A program made the position numbers and the translations under genes. A stretch of 64,000 nt of DNA from Fodinibacter sp963707895 (GTDB taxonomy: Bacteria > Actinomycetota > Actinomycetes > Actinomycetales > Dermatophilaceae): assembly GCA_963707895.1 (NCBI GenBank), contig CAVPRS010000002.1, positions 124,001 through 188,000 on the forward strand. The letters run 5' to 3'. Within the stretch, counting starts at the first letter, position 1, and each line of letters opens with the position of its first letter. The notes under the pieces are model-generated. The model was not told the DNA's origin and searched no databases. It was given only the letters and a program-made list of their open reading frames with translations. Of the stretch, positions 44,966-54,068 are shown one piece after another.

Positions 44966-47248
44966 TCAGTCGAAGGTGAGGGTGGGGCCGTTGCCCGCCT
45001 CGAGCCCGAGCCCGGCCAACCGCGCCGAGACGGCCTCGACGGGCAGCTCCATCGACTCGGCGAGCTCGTCGAGGGTGAGCCCGAGCTCGATGCCGTCGCG
45101 CAGCTCCTCGTCCTCCTGCTCGGTCCACGCGTGACCGTGCGTGACGGCCGTGCGCGACGACTCCGGCGGCGGCGGGTCCTCGGCGACCGGGCGCTCGACC
45201 GGGACCGGTGCCGCGGCATCCGCGCCACGGTCGGTGTCGCCGACCGGGGCCGCGACGGCGCCGGTCAGCCCGCGCAGGGCCGGCTCGGCGACCGGCTGGG
45301 GCGGCTCGGCGGTCTGGTCGAGGCGCTCGAGCGCCGCGAGCACCATCGCCCGGTCGGCCGTGGGCCAGAACGGCGGGAGCGAGCGCTGCAGGAAGCCGGC
45401 ATAGCGGGCGGTCATCATCCGGTTGTCGAGGAACGCCACCACGCCACGGTCGTCGGACCGCCGGATGAGGCGTCCCGCGCCCTGCGCCAGCCGCAGCGCC
45501 GCGTGGGTGGCCGAGACGGCCATGAAGCCGTTGCCGCCCATCCGCGCGATGGCCTGCGAGCGCGCCGACGCGAGCGGGTCGTCGGGCCGCGGGAACGGGA
45601 TGCGGTCGATGATGACCAGCTGGCACGACGAGCCGGGTACGTCGACCCCCTGCCAGAGGGAGAGCGTGCCGAACAGGCAGGTGCGCGGGTCACGGGCGAA
45701 CTGCCGCACCAGGGTGCTGATCTGGTCCTCGCCCTGGCACAGGAACGCGATGTCGCCTTCGAGATCGGCGAACCGCTCGCGCATCGCCTCGGTGGCCTCC
45801 TTCGCCGCCCGCATCGACGAGAACAGCCCGAGCGTGCGACCGCCGGCGGCCCGCACCAGCGCCTCGATCTCGTCGAGCGTCTCGGTGGCGAGCCCGTCAC
45901 GTCCCGGCGCGGGCAGGTGCCGCGCCACGTAGGCGATCCCCTGCTCGGGGTACGCGAACGGGCTGCCGACGTCGAGCCCCCGCCAGGTGGGAGCACCCTC
46001 GCCGCGCAGCCCGATCGTTCCCGCGACCGCGTCGAACGACCCGCCGAGCTCGAGCGTGGCCGAGGTCATCACCACGGTGCGGTCCTCGAACACCTTGTCG
46101 CGCACCAGCATCGCGACGCTCATCGGCGCCACGCGCAGCACCGGCCCACGCCTCGGGTCGCGGTTGAGCCACACGACGTCGAGCTCGCGCTCCTCGAGGA
46201 TGCGCGAGGCGTTCTCGAAGACCTCGTCGACCGCGGCCCGGGCCACCTGTCGCCCGCCGTCGGGCTCCTCGCCCGGCTGGGGCTTGAGCTCGCTCTGCAC
46301 GGCGCGCGCGGTGTCGCGCACCCGTCCCAGCGCCATCGCCAGCGAGTCGGGGATGCCGGTCAGCCGGCCCTCGGGGGCCGGCTCCAGCACCGACTCGAGC
46401 AGGTCTGCGGCCTCGTCCATGGTCGGGCCCGAGTCGGCCTGCCGCCCGGCCCGCTTCGCGGCGGCGCGCACCATGCCCGGCGTGACCTCGTCGGTGATCG
46501 TGGACGTGACCCGGTCGACGAGCTCGTGGCCCTCGTCGACGACGAGCACGTCGTGCTCGGGCAGCATCTGGCGCCCCTCGAACGCGTCGATCGCCATGAA
46601 CGAGTGGTTGGTGACGATGACGTCGACGTCGCGGGCCGCCTCGCGGGAGCGCTCGACGAAGCACTCCGACACCATCGGGCAGCGGCCGCCCAGGCACTCC
46701 TCGGCGCTGACCGACACCTGGCGCCAGGCCCGCTCGGACACGCCGGGCACCAGCTCGTCACGGTCGCCGGACTCGGTGACCTCCGCCCACTCGCGCAGCC
46801 GCACCACCTCGGCGCCGAGGCGGGACGCCTGCTGGTCGACCGCCCCCACCGACATCAGGGTGTCGGCGTCGTCGTCGGGGAAGCCGCCCTCGAGCTTGTG
46901 CGCGCACAGGTAGTTGCGCCGCCCCTTGACCAGGGCGTAGGTCGGGCGCCGGCCGAGCAGCGGCTCGAGCGACTCGGCCAGGCGCGGCATGTCGCGGTCG
47001 ACGATCTGGGCCTGCAGGGCCAGCGTGGCGGTGGCGACGACGGTGGGGGTGCCCGTGTCCATCGCGTGCCGCACCGCGGGCACGAGGTAGGCGAGCGACT
47101 TCCCGGTGCCCGTGCCGGCCTGCACGAGCAGGTGGCCCTTGCCGTCGATGGCGTCGGCGACGGCGTGCGCCATCTCGACCTGACCGGGGCGCTCGGTGCC
47201 GCCGACCCCGCCGACGGCGGCGTGGAGGAGCTCGTCGAGGGTTGGCAC
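44966..47248 (-). CDS. dinG: DinG-type ATP-dependent DNA helicase with DNA-binding-like C-terminal tail
   Basis: XPD-like superfamily 2 helicase of 760 residues, DNA repair. Walker A is AGTGTGKSLAY, DEGH box VVDEGHEL, and the Fe-S cysteines are in NYLCAHK, ECLGGRCPM and SECFVE. C-terminal helicase motifs GTLSLWQGVDVPG and QGAGRLIRRSDDRG are intact. After about residue 655, past the usual family end, comes a Pro/Ala linker and WTEQEDEELRDGIELGLTL-DELAESMELPVEAVSARLAGL, which looks like a SANT/HTH module. GTG at 47248 with TACCCT 6 nt upstream. Divergent from fhs. Confidence 0.92.
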   Translation of the reverse strand: MPTLDELLHAAVGGVGGTERPGQVEMAHAVADAIDGKGHLLVQAGTGTGKSLAYLVPAVRHAMDTGTPTVVATATLALQAQIVDRDMPRLAESLEPLLGRRPTYALVKGRRNYLCAHKLEGGFPDDDADTLMSVGAVDQQASRLGAEVVRLREWAEVTESGDRDELVPGVSERAWRQVSVSAEECLGGRCPMVSECFVERSREAARDVDVIVTNHSFMAIDAFEGRQMLPEHDVLVVDEGHELVDRVTSTITDEVTPGMVRAAAKRAGRQADSGPTMDEAADLLESVLEPAPEGRLTGIPDSLAMALGRVRDTARAVQSELKPQPGEEPDGGRQVARAAVDEVFENASRILEERELDVVWLNRDPRRGPVLRVAPMSVAMLVRDKVFEDRTVVMTSATLELGGSFDAVAGTIGLRGEGAPTWRGLDVGSPFAYPEQGIAYVARHLPAPGRDGLATETLDEIEALVRAAGGRTLGLFSSMRAAKEATEAMRERFADLEGDIAFLCQGEDQISTLVRQFARDPRTCLFGTLSLWQGVDVPGSSCQLVIIDRIPFPRPDDPLASARSQAIARMGGNGFMAVSATHAALRLAQGAGRLIRRSDDRGVVAFLDNRMMTARYAGFLQRSLPPFWPTADRAMVLAALERLDQTAEPPQPVAEPALRGLTGAVAAPVGDTDRGADAAAPVPVERPVAEDPPPPESSRTAVTHGHAWTEQEDEELRDGIELGLTLDELAESMELPVEAVSARLAGLGLEAGNGPTLTFD

Positions 47249-47254
47249 CAGAGC

Positions 47255-47260
47255 AGGGTA
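47255..47260 (-). promoter_or_regulatory. -10 hexamer TACCCT of dinG, leaderless arrangement
   Basis: TACCCT on the minus strand, 6 nt (GCTCTG) before the GTG at 47248. Confidence 0.6.
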
Positions 47261-47353
47261 TGCCGTGGCCCCGCCACCCGCGGCCGGCCCTCCACAGGTG
47301 GCACGTGACGAAATCGCCGGTCGCGGTGGCGTCGTGGTGCCACGATGGGGGGT

Positions 47354-49060
47354 GTGAGCATCGACGTCGACGCACCCACCCCGTTCCCGTCCGACATCGA
47401 GATCGCCGAGGCCGCCGACATCACGCCCGTCGTCGACCTGGCACGTGACGTGCTCGGCATCCCCGCCGAGGCCCTCGTCCCGTACGGCCACACCAAGGCC
47501 AAGGTCTCGCTGCCCTACCTCCGCTCGCTGGAGGACCGGCCCGACGGGCACCTCGTGCTCGTCACGGCGATGTCCCCCACACCGGCCGGCGAGGGCAAGA
47601 CGACGACCTCGGTCGGCCTCGCCGACGGCCTGCGCCGGATCGGCGAGAAGAGCATCGTCGCCCTGCGCGAGCCGTCGATGGGCCCGGTGTTCGGCATGAA
47701 GGGCGGTGCGGCCGGGGGCGGCTACAGCCAGGTCGTGCCGATGGTCGACATCAACCTCGCCTTCACCGGTGACTTCTCGGCGATCGCCGCGGCCAACAAC
47801 CTGCTCGCCGCGATGATCGACAACCACCTGCACCAGGGCAACGTCCTCGACATCGACCCGCGCACGGTCACCTGGAAGCGGGTCGTCGACCTGAACGACC
47901 GCGCCCTGCGGCAGATCGTCATCGGCCTCGGCGGGGTGCCCAACGGCGTGCCCCGCGAGGACGGCTTCGACATCGTCGTGGCGTCCGAGGTGATGGCGAT
48001 CCTCTGCCTGGCCGACTCGCTCGGCGACCTCAAGAAGCGGCTCGGCGACGTCGTCGTCGGCTACACCCGCGACAAGCGCGAGGTCACCGCCCGTGACCTG
48101 CAGGCCGAGGGCGCGATGGCCGTGCTCCTCCGCGACGCCGTCGCCCCCAACCTCGTGCAGACGCTCGAGCACACGCCGGCCTTCATCCACGGCGGGCCGT
48201 TCGCCAACATCGCCCACGGCTGCAACTCGGTGATGGCCACCCGGGCGGCGCTCAAGCTCGGCGACTGGGTCGTCACCGAGGCCGGCTTCGGAGCCGACCT
48301 GGGCGCGGAGAAGTTCATCGACATCAAGTGCCGGGCCACCGGGCTGCGGCCCGAGGTGGCCGTCGTGGTCGTCACCGTTCGAGCCCTGAAGTTCCACGGC
48401 GGGGTCGCCGTCGCCGACGTCGACCGCGAGGACCTGCCGGCCGTCGGGTCGGGCATGACCAACCTGCGCCGGCACCTCGAGAACATCCGCGGCGTCTACG
48501 GGCTCACGCCGGTCGTGGCGGTCAACCGCTTCCCCAGCGACACCGACGCCGAGATCGACCTCGTCGTGCGGATGTGCTCGCACGAGGGTGTGCGCGCCTA
48601 CGAGGCCACCCACGTGCGCGACGGCGGGGCGGGTGCCGAGGCGCTGGCCCATGGCGTCGTCGAGGCGGTCCGCGAGGGCAAGAGCGACCTGCGCTTCGTC
48701 TACGACGACCACCTGTCCCTCGAGAAGAAGGCCGAGGCGATCGCCACCCGGGTCTACGGGGCCGCGAAGGTGACCTTCGAGCCGAAGGCCCGCCGCCGCC
48801 TCGACCAGATCGAGGCAGCCGGGCACGGGCACCTGCCGATCTGCATGGCCAAGACCCAGTCGTCGTTCTCCACCGACGCGAGCCAGCGCGGGGCACCGTC
48901 GGGCCACACCATCGCGGTGCGGGAGGTGCGGTTGGCTGCCGGCGCCGGGTTCGTCGTGCTCGTCACCGGCGACATCATGACGATGCCTGGCCTGCCCAGG
49001 GTGCCCGCGGCCCATCGCATCGACGTCGACGACGACGGCCGGGTCATCGGCCTGAGCTGA
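47354..49060 (+). CDS. fhs: Formate--tetrahydrofolate ligase
   Basis: ATP-dependent ligase making 10-formyl-THF from formate and THF, feeding purine and formyl-Met-tRNA synthesis. P-loop TPAGEGKTTTSVGL at residues 75-88; REPSMGPVFGMKGGAAGGGYSQ and the INLAFTGDF segment are family signatures. Length 568. GTG at 47354 preferred over ATG 47345; CACGAT lies 7 nt upstream. Fhs is only present in some Actinomycetota; it gives this organism a formate-assimilating one-carbon route. Confidence 0.95.
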   Translation: MSIDVDAPTPFPSDIEIAEAADITPVVDLARDVLGIPAEALVPYGHTKAKVSLPYLRSLEDRPDGHLVLVTAMSPTPAGEGKTTTSVGLADGLRRIGEKSIVALREPSMGPVFGMKGGAAGGGYSQVVPMVDINLAFTGDFSAIAAANNLLAAMIDNHLHQGNVLDIDPRTVTWKRVVDLNDRALRQIVIGLGGVPNGVPREDGFDIVVASEVMAILCLADSLGDLKKRLGDVVVGYTRDKREVTARDLQAEGAMAVLLRDAVAPNLVQTLEHTPAFIHGGPFANIAHGCNSVMATRAALKLGDWVVTEAGFGADLGAEKFIDIKCRATGLRPEVAVVVVTVRALKFHGGVAVADVDREDLPAVGSGMTNLRRHLENIRGVYGLTPVVAVNRFPSDTDAEIDLVVRMCSHEGVRAYEATHVRDGGAGAEALAHGVVEAVREGKSDLRFVYDDHLSLEKKAEAIATRVYGAAKVTFEPKARRRLDQIEAAGHGHLPICMAKTQSSFSTDASQRGAPSGHTIAVREVRLAAGAGFVVLVTGDIMTMPGLPRVPAAHRIDVDDDGRVIGLS

Positions 49061-49075
49061 GTACGGACTCGCGGC

Positions 49076-50143
49076 TCAGGCGCGGCCGTCGGCGACCATC
49101 GGGTGGCCGTCGAGCCGGCGGGCCATGACCACGCTGTCGCGGTCGTCACCCGGGGCCACCCGGATGACGCCCGGCACCCGCCCGACCTCCACGTAGCCGC
49201 ACGCCTCGTAGAAGCGGGTCGTCCCCAGGCCGCTGCGCACGTCGAGCACGGCCACCTCCACGCCCTGGTCGCGGGCGACCCGGTGCATCGCCGCCATGAG
49301 CAGCCGGCCCAGGTTGCGCCCGCGCAGGTCGGGGGCGGTCATGATCCGGTAGGCCGTGCGGCTGTGCCCGAGCAGCGGGTTGCGGTCGGCGACCCAGAAC
49401 CCGGCCCCCACCACACGCCGGTCGACCCCGCGCAGGATGACGCCCGTCGTGTCGCCGTCGGCCATGCCCTCCTCGTGCGCGGCCAGCGCACCGGCGACCT
49501 GGTGGCGCGGGGCGCCGGGCAGGAACCCCACGGCTCCCCCGGTGTCGTTCACCGAGCACCACAGGTCCAGCAGCGACTCGCGGGTCTGCTCGTCGAACCA
49601 GTCGTGCGCCTCGACCCGCGGCGCCCGCAGCACCGTGACGGGAGACGACCCCCGGGGCCCGAAGTCGTCGGCGCCCACGGCCTCGAGCCCGGCGGCGAGT
49701 GCGGTCTGCACGGACGGGCGGTTGGCCTCGCGGCTCCTCACCACGACGGGCAGGTCGGGCAGCCACTCCAGCGCATGCGCGGTCCAGGCTCGCGCCGCCT
49801 CCCTCGCGAACCCCCGGCCGTGCGCCTCGTGCGCCAGGCGGTAGTAGAGGTTGAGCACCTGTTCCCCGTGCGCGTCACCGCGCCGTCGGAGACCCCCGAC
49901 CCCGATCCCTCGACGGGTGTTGGTCTCCTCGACCACCCCGTAGTCGAAACCGGCGCTCTCCCAGCGGTCCAGGCAGTCGGTGAACTCGTGAGCCGCCGCG
50001 TCGTCGCTCTCCGGCATCGCGAAGACCGCGTTCTCGTAGAGCGCCGGGTCGCGGTGCAGCCCGACCCACAGCGACCGGTCCCCGCGGCCGGGTGGACGCA
50101 GGGTGAGTCGGCTCGTGGTGAGCTCACGCGGCGCCTTCTGCAC
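49076..50143 (-). CDS. Tandem GNAT acetyltransferase
   Basis: A 355-residue protein with two acetyltransferase modules: an N-terminal RimJ/RimL-like one (TTSRLTLRPPGRGD, then LYYRLAHEAHGRGFAREAARA) and a C-terminal classical one (YRIMTAPDLRGRNLGRLLMAAM and LDVRSGLGTTRFYEACGY). Substrates unknown. GTG at 50143 with TACCCT 7 nt upstream; an earlier in-frame GTG at 50191 is less likely. Convergent with fhs with 15 bp between stops. Confidence 0.82.
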   Translation of the reverse strand: MQKAPRELTTSRLTLRPPGRGDRSLWVGLHRDPALYENAVFAMPESDDAAAHEFTDCLDRWESAGFDYGVVEETNTRRGIGVGGLRRRGDAHGEQVLNLYYRLAHEAHGRGFAREAARAWTAHALEWLPDLPVVVRSREANRPSVQTALAAGLEAVGADDFGPRGSSPVTVLRAPRVEAHDWFDEQTRESLLDLWCSVNDTGGAVGFLPGAPRHQVAGALAAHEEGMADGDTTGVILRGVDRRVVGAGFWVADRNPLLGHSRTAYRIMTAPDLRGRNLGRLLMAAMHRVARDQGVEVAVLDVRSGLGTTRFYEACGYVEVGRVPGVIRVAPGDDRDSVVMARRLDGHPMVADGRA

Positions 50144-50150
50144 GGTCGCG

Positions 50151-50156
50151 AGGGTA
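50151..50156 (-). promoter_or_regulatory. -10 hexamer TACCCT of the tandem GNAT gene, leaderless arrangement
   Basis: TACCCT on the minus strand, 7 nt before the GTG at 50143. Confidence 0.55.
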
Positions 50157-50230
50157 CCCGCGAGCACGTGCCGCGCGGCCGTCACGAACACGGCATCCGC
50201 CCAGCGGTCTGACGCCGGGTGAGGCGGCCC

Positions 50231-51691
50231 TCAGACGGCGTACGCCGTGAGGTCGCCGGCGAGGTCCGGCGTGACCCGCGCGGTCATCCGGGTGCCGGCG
50301 GCGACGTGCTCGCTGGCGAGCACCTCACCGGTCTCGTGGATGCGGCTGACCAGGTCGCCGCGCTCGTAGGGGACGAGCACGTCGACGTCGACGTCGGGCT
50401 GGGGCAGCTCGTCGGCGATGAGTGCCCGCAGCTCGTCGAGTCCGGCGCCCGTACGGGCCGACACGACGAGGGAGTGCTTCTCGTGCCGACGGAGCCGGTC
50501 GATGACCTCGGGGTCGGCCAGGTCGGCCTTGTTGATGACGATGACCTCGCGCACGTCGGTGGCGTCGACGTCGGCGAGCACGGTGCGCACGGCGGAGATC
50601 TGGCCCTCGGGGTCGGGGTGCGAGCCGTCGACCACGTGCAGCAGCAGGTCGGCCTCGGCCACCTCCTCGAGCGTGGACCGGAACGCCTCGACGAGCTGGT
50701 GCGGCAGCGCACGCACGAACCCGACCGTGTCGACCAGCGTGTAGAGGCGACCGTCCGGGGTCTCGGACCGGCGGACCGTGGGGTCGAGGGTGGCGAAGAG
50801 CTGGTTCTCGACGAGCACGCCCGCACCGGTGAGCCGGTTGAGGATCGAGGACTTTCCGGCGTTGGTGTAACCGGCGATCGCGACGCTCGGCACGGCATTC
50901 GCACGGCGGCTGCCGCGCTTGGTGTCGCGGACCGTCTTCATCTCCTTGATCTCACGCCGCAGCTTCGCGATGCGGGTGTTGATCCGGCGACGGTCGAGCT
51001 CGATCTTGGTCTCACCGGGTCCGCGCGAGCCCATGCCCTGGCCGCCGGCGGCCTGGCCACCGGCCTGGCGCGACATCGACTCGCCCCAGCCGCGCAGCCG
51101 CGGCAGGAGGTACTGCAGCTGGGCGAGCTCGACCTGGGCCTTGCCCTCCTTGCTCTTCGCGTGCTGGGCGAAGATGTCCAGGATCAGGGCGGTGCGGTCG
51201 ATGACCTTGACCTTGACGACGTCCTCGAGGGCGCGCCGCTGGCTCGGGGCGAGCTCGGTGTCGCAGATGACGGTGTCGGCGCCCTCGGCGATGACGATGT
51301 CGCGCAGCTCGACCGCCTTGCCCTTGCCGAGGTAGGTGGCCGGGTCGGGGTTGGCCCGGCGCTGGACGACACCGGCGAGCACCTCGGAACCGGCGGTCTC
51401 GGCGAGCGCGGCGAGCTCGCGCATGGAGTTCTCGGCGTCGTCGGCGGTGCCCTCGCTCCAGACGGCGGCCAGCACCACGCGCTCGAGGCGCAGCTGGCGG
51501 TACTCGACCTCGGTGACGTCCTCGAGCTCGGTGGAGAGCCCGGAGACGCGGCGCAGGGCAGCTCGCTCCTCGCGGTCGAGCTGGTCACCGTCGAAGGAGA
51601 CGTCACCGTCCAGCACGAAGCCGGAGTCGTCGAAAGAAGTGTCGGCGGCGAGCGCTTCGGCCCGCCCGGAGAGGATGTTCTTGGCAGTCAT
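50231..51691 (-). CDS. hflX: GTPase HflX
   Basis: Ribosome-splitting GTPase induced under heat and antibiotic stress. The N-terminal HflX domain (LAPSQRRALEDVVKVKVIDRT, QVELAQLQYLLPRL, GPGETKIELDRR) is followed by the GTPase domain with GYTNAGKSS (G1), DTVGF (G3) and NKAD (G4). Length 486. ATG with GGGAGA four bases upstream. Near miaA, dapF and miaB, the common actinobacterial miaB-miaA-dapF-hflX neighbourhood. Confidence 0.96.
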   Translation of the reverse strand: MTAKNILSGRAEALAADTSFDDSGFVLDGDVSFDGDQLDREERAALRRVSGLSTELEDVTEVEYRQLRLERVVLAAVWSEGTADDAENSMRELAALAETAGSEVLAGVVQRRANPDPATYLGKGKAVELRDIVIAEGADTVICDTELAPSQRRALEDVVKVKVIDRTALILDIFAQHAKSKEGKAQVELAQLQYLLPRLRGWGESMSRQAGGQAAGGQGMGSRGPGETKIELDRRRINTRIAKLRREIKEMKTVRDTKRGSRRANAVPSVAIAGYTNAGKSSILNRLTGAGVLVENQLFATLDPTVRRSETPDGRLYTLVDTVGFVRALPHQLVEAFRSTLEEVAEADLLLHVVDGSHPDPEGQISAVRTVLADVDATDVREVIVINKADLADPEVIDRLRRHEKHSLVVSARTGAGLDELRALIADELPQPDVDVDVLVPYERGDLVSRIHETGEVLASEHVAAGTRMTARVTPDLAGDLTAYAV

Positions 51692-51750
51692 GTTCTCCCT
51701 AGGGTCTCACCGCGCAACGCCGGGGGCGAACCGTTTCTTCCGCGCGCCGC

Positions 51751-51756
51751 TAGCGT
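51751..51756 (+). promoter_or_regulatory. -10 hexamer TAGCGT of the methyltransferase gene, leaderless arrangement
   Basis: TAGCGT, 8 nt before the ATG at 51765. Confidence 0.55.
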
Positions 51757-51764
51757 GGGCTGCG

Positions 51765-52370
51765 ATGAGCGAGACCGACCACTACTTCACCGCCGCCCCG
51801 GCCAGCGCCGACGAGCGGCGGCGCACGACCGTGCGCCTCGCCGGCCGCGAGGTCGACGTCGAGGTGGCTCCCGGCATCTTCTCGCCGGGTGGCCTCGACA
51901 AGGGCACCGCCGTGCTCCTCGACGAGGTGCCCGCGCCGCCCCCCAACGGGACCTTCCTCGACCTGGGCTGCGGGTGGGGCCCGGTCGCGCTCACCCTCGG
52001 CCTGCGCTCCCCCGCGGCCACCGTGTGGGCGCTCGACGTCAACGAGCGCGCGCTCGACCTCACCCGGCGCAACGCGGCCGCGCTGGGGCTCGACGGCGTG
52101 CACGCTGCGACGGCCGACGGCATCCCGGAGGACGTGCGGTTCGACCTGGTCTGGTCCAACCCGCCGATCCGGGTGGGCAAGGCGGTGCTGCACGACCTGC
52201 TGCGCACCTGGCTCCCCCGCCTCGCACCCGGTGGCGTCGCCCACCTCGTGGTGCAGAAGAACCTCGGGTCCGACTCGCTGCAGCGCTGGGTCGAGTCCGA
52301 GCTCGCGATGCCGTGCACCCGGCTGGCCACGAGCAAGGGCTTCCGGGTGCTGGAGGTGCGGCCCGCGTGA
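51765..52370 (+). CDS. Class I SAM methyltransferase, RsmC/RlmG type
   Basis: A 201-residue small methyltransferase domain protein. FLDLGCGWGPVALTL is the SAM loop, ALDVNERALDLTRRNAA the acidic loop, and WSNPPIRVGK the NPPY-type catalytic motif of enzymes that methylate exocyclic amines of rRNA guanine. GIFSPGGLDKGTAVLL is characteristic of RsmC-like proteins. In Actinomycetota the single-domain form is common; the rRNA target is not known. TAGCGT lies 8 nt before the ATG. Stop overlaps the next gene (GTGA). Confidence 0.9.
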   Translation: MSETDHYFTAAPASADERRRTTVRLAGREVDVEVAPGIFSPGGLDKGTAVLLDEVPAPPPNGTFLDLGCGWGPVALTLGLRSPAATVWALDVNERALDLTRRNAAALGLDGVHAATADGIPEDVRFDLVWSNPPIRVGKAVLHDLLRTWLPRLAPGGVAHLVVQKNLGSDSLQRWVESELAMPCTRLATSKGFRVLEVRPA

Positions 52371-53164
52371 CGACGTCGATCCCGACCCTGGGTGTCGTGC
52401 TGGTGCCCACCCTCCCGCCGGAGGCGATTCGCCCCCTGGCCCTCGCCGCCGACCGCCACCTCGACGAGCTGTGGCTCTGGGAGGACTGCTTCAAGGAGAG
52501 CTCGATCGCCGCCGCCGGCGCGGCCCTGGCCTGGACCGAGCGGGTGCGGGTCGGCATCGGCCTGGCGCCGGTCCCCCTGCGCAACGTCGCGCTGCTGGCC
52601 ATGGAGCTCGCCACCCTGCACCGGCTCTTCCCCGGGCGCCTGCTGCCCGGCATCGGGCACGGCGTGCAGGACTGGATGGCGCAGGTCGGGGCCCGCCCGG
52701 CCTCGCCCCTGACCCTGCTGCGCGAGCACGCCGAGGCGCTGCGCCGCCTGCTCGACGGCGAGGAGGTCAGCGTCTCCGGTCGCTACGTGCAGCTCGACCG
52801 GGTGCGGCTGGACTGGCCGCCCGAGCCCGGCACCCCGCTGCTCATCGGTGGCACCGGCCCGCGCACCCTGGGGCTCGCCGGGGAGCTCGGCGACGGCATC
52901 CTGCTGGGCTCGGAGCTGTCCGAGGCCGACGTGGCCGCCTCGGTGCTCGCGGCACGGGCCGGCTGGGCGTCGGACGCCACGATGCCGGTCGTCACCCACC
53001 TGCTCGTCACCACTCGCGACGCCCGCGCCGTCGCGGATGACGTGCGCGGCCTGGTCGAGGTCGGCGTCACGACCGTGGTGTTCCAGCCCCCGGAGGACGA
53101 GCCCGACGTCGACGAGTTCGTGGAGTTCGTCGGACGCGAGGTCAGGGCGGCGCTGGCCGGCTGA
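52367..53164 (+). CDS. LLM-class flavin-dependent oxidoreductase
   Basis: A 265-residue TIM-barrel enzyme of the luciferase-like monooxygenase family, using FMN or F420. The short beta-strand/loop pattern LGVVLVPTLPPEAIRPLALAAD, FPGRLLPGIGHGVQDWM and PLLIGGTGPRTLGLAGELGDG is characteristic; the latter is the phosphate-binding segment. Substrate unknown. GTG overlaps the methyltransferase stop by four bases, so the two are co-expressed. Confidence 0.88.
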   Translation: MTTSIPTLGVVLVPTLPPEAIRPLALAADRHLDELWLWEDCFKESSIAAAGAALAWTERVRVGIGLAPVPLRNVALLAMELATLHRLFPGRLLPGIGHGVQDWMAQVGARPASPLTLLREHAEALRRLLDGEEVSVSGRYVQLDRVRLDWPPEPGTPLLIGGTGPRTLGLAGELGDGILLGSELSEADVAASVLAARAGWASDATMPVVTHLLVTTRDARAVADDVRGLVEVGVTTVVFQPPEDEPDVDEFVEFVGREVRAALAG

Positions 53165-53183
53165 CCCCGCCGTCCCCGCCGGG

Positions 53184-54068
53184 TCAGGTGGAGGGCAGCC
53201 GGGCCAGGTCGACGGTGCCGTCGGCGACGAGCACGGCGGGACCGGCCAGCTCGACGCCGTGGTCGGGCAGCAGCCGCACGGTGAGCCGCCCACCGGGCAC
53301 GTCCACCAGCCAGGTGGATCCGGTGTCGAGGTCGCCGGCCCAGAAGCTCGTGGCGATGGCGGCGGCACAGGCCCCGGTGCCGCACGAGCGGGTCTCGCCC
53401 ACCCCGCGTTCGTGCACGCGCATCGCGATGTGGCCCGGGCCGATCGGACGCACCAGCTCGACGTTGGTGCCGTGCTCGGGCTCGGGACGCACCCGTGGCG
53501 CCCGGGTCAGGTCGAGGTCGTCGAGGTCGAGACTCGGGGGCAGCGCCACGACGGTGTGCGGGTTGCCGAGGTCGACCCGCAGCGCCGAGCACGGGTCGCC
53601 GTCGTCGTCGAGGTGCACCAGGGCGTCGAAGCCGTCGCGCTCGGCGGTCGCGGGGTCGGTGAGCCGCCAGGGGCCGAGGTCGACCGCGAACTCGTCGCCG
53701 TCACGGCGCACCTGCTTGACGCCGGCGCGGGTGGCGATCGCGAACTGGTCGCCGGGCTCGAGGCCCTCGCGGCGCAGGTAGGCGGCGAACACCCGGGTGC
53801 CGTTGCCGCACATCTCGGACAGGCTGCCGTCGGCGTTGCGGTAGTCCATGAACCAGCGGGCCTCGCCCGCCTGGGCGCGCACCTCGGGGTCGTCGGACAG
53901 CTCGGTGGGCAGCACCCGGATGACGCCGTCGCCGCCGATGCCGGCTCGGCGGTCGGCCAGTGCCGCGGCCTGGGCGGCGGTGAGGGCGAGGGCTCCGTCG
54001 AGGTCGGGCACGAGCACGAAGTCGTTCTCGGTGCCGTGCCCCTTGGTGAAGGTGAGCCGCTCAGCCAT
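53184..54068 (-). CDS. dapF: Diaminopimelate epimerase
   Basis: Cofactor-free racemase converting LL- to meso-diaminopimelate for lysine and cell wall. The two catalytic cysteines are C87 in SEMCGNGTR and the one in TRSCGTGAC. Length 294. ATG 54066-54068 lies inside the end of miaA (8-bp overlap); an ATG three codons upstream is also possible. Third gene of def-miaA-dapF. Confidence 0.96.
   Translation of the reverse strand: MAERLTFTKGHGTENDFVLVPDLDGALALTAAQAAALADRRAGIGGDGVIRVLPTELSDDPEVRAQAGEARWFMDYRNADGSLSEMCGNGTRVFAAYLRREGLEPGDQFAIATRAGVKQVRRDGDEFAVDLGPWRLTDPATAERDGFDALVHLDDDGDPCSALRVDLGNPHTVVALPPSLDLDDLDLTRAPRVRPEPEHGTNVELVRPIGPGHIAMRVHERGVGETRSCGTGACAAAIATSFWAGDLDTGSTWLVDVPGGRLTVRLLPDHGVELAGPAVLVADGTVDLARLPST

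Noticed and set aside
47249..47353. Riboswitch upstream of fhs (THF or purine type)
   Set aside because: The region is about 105 bp, has leaderless-type hexamers on both sides and no recognisable aptamer core.
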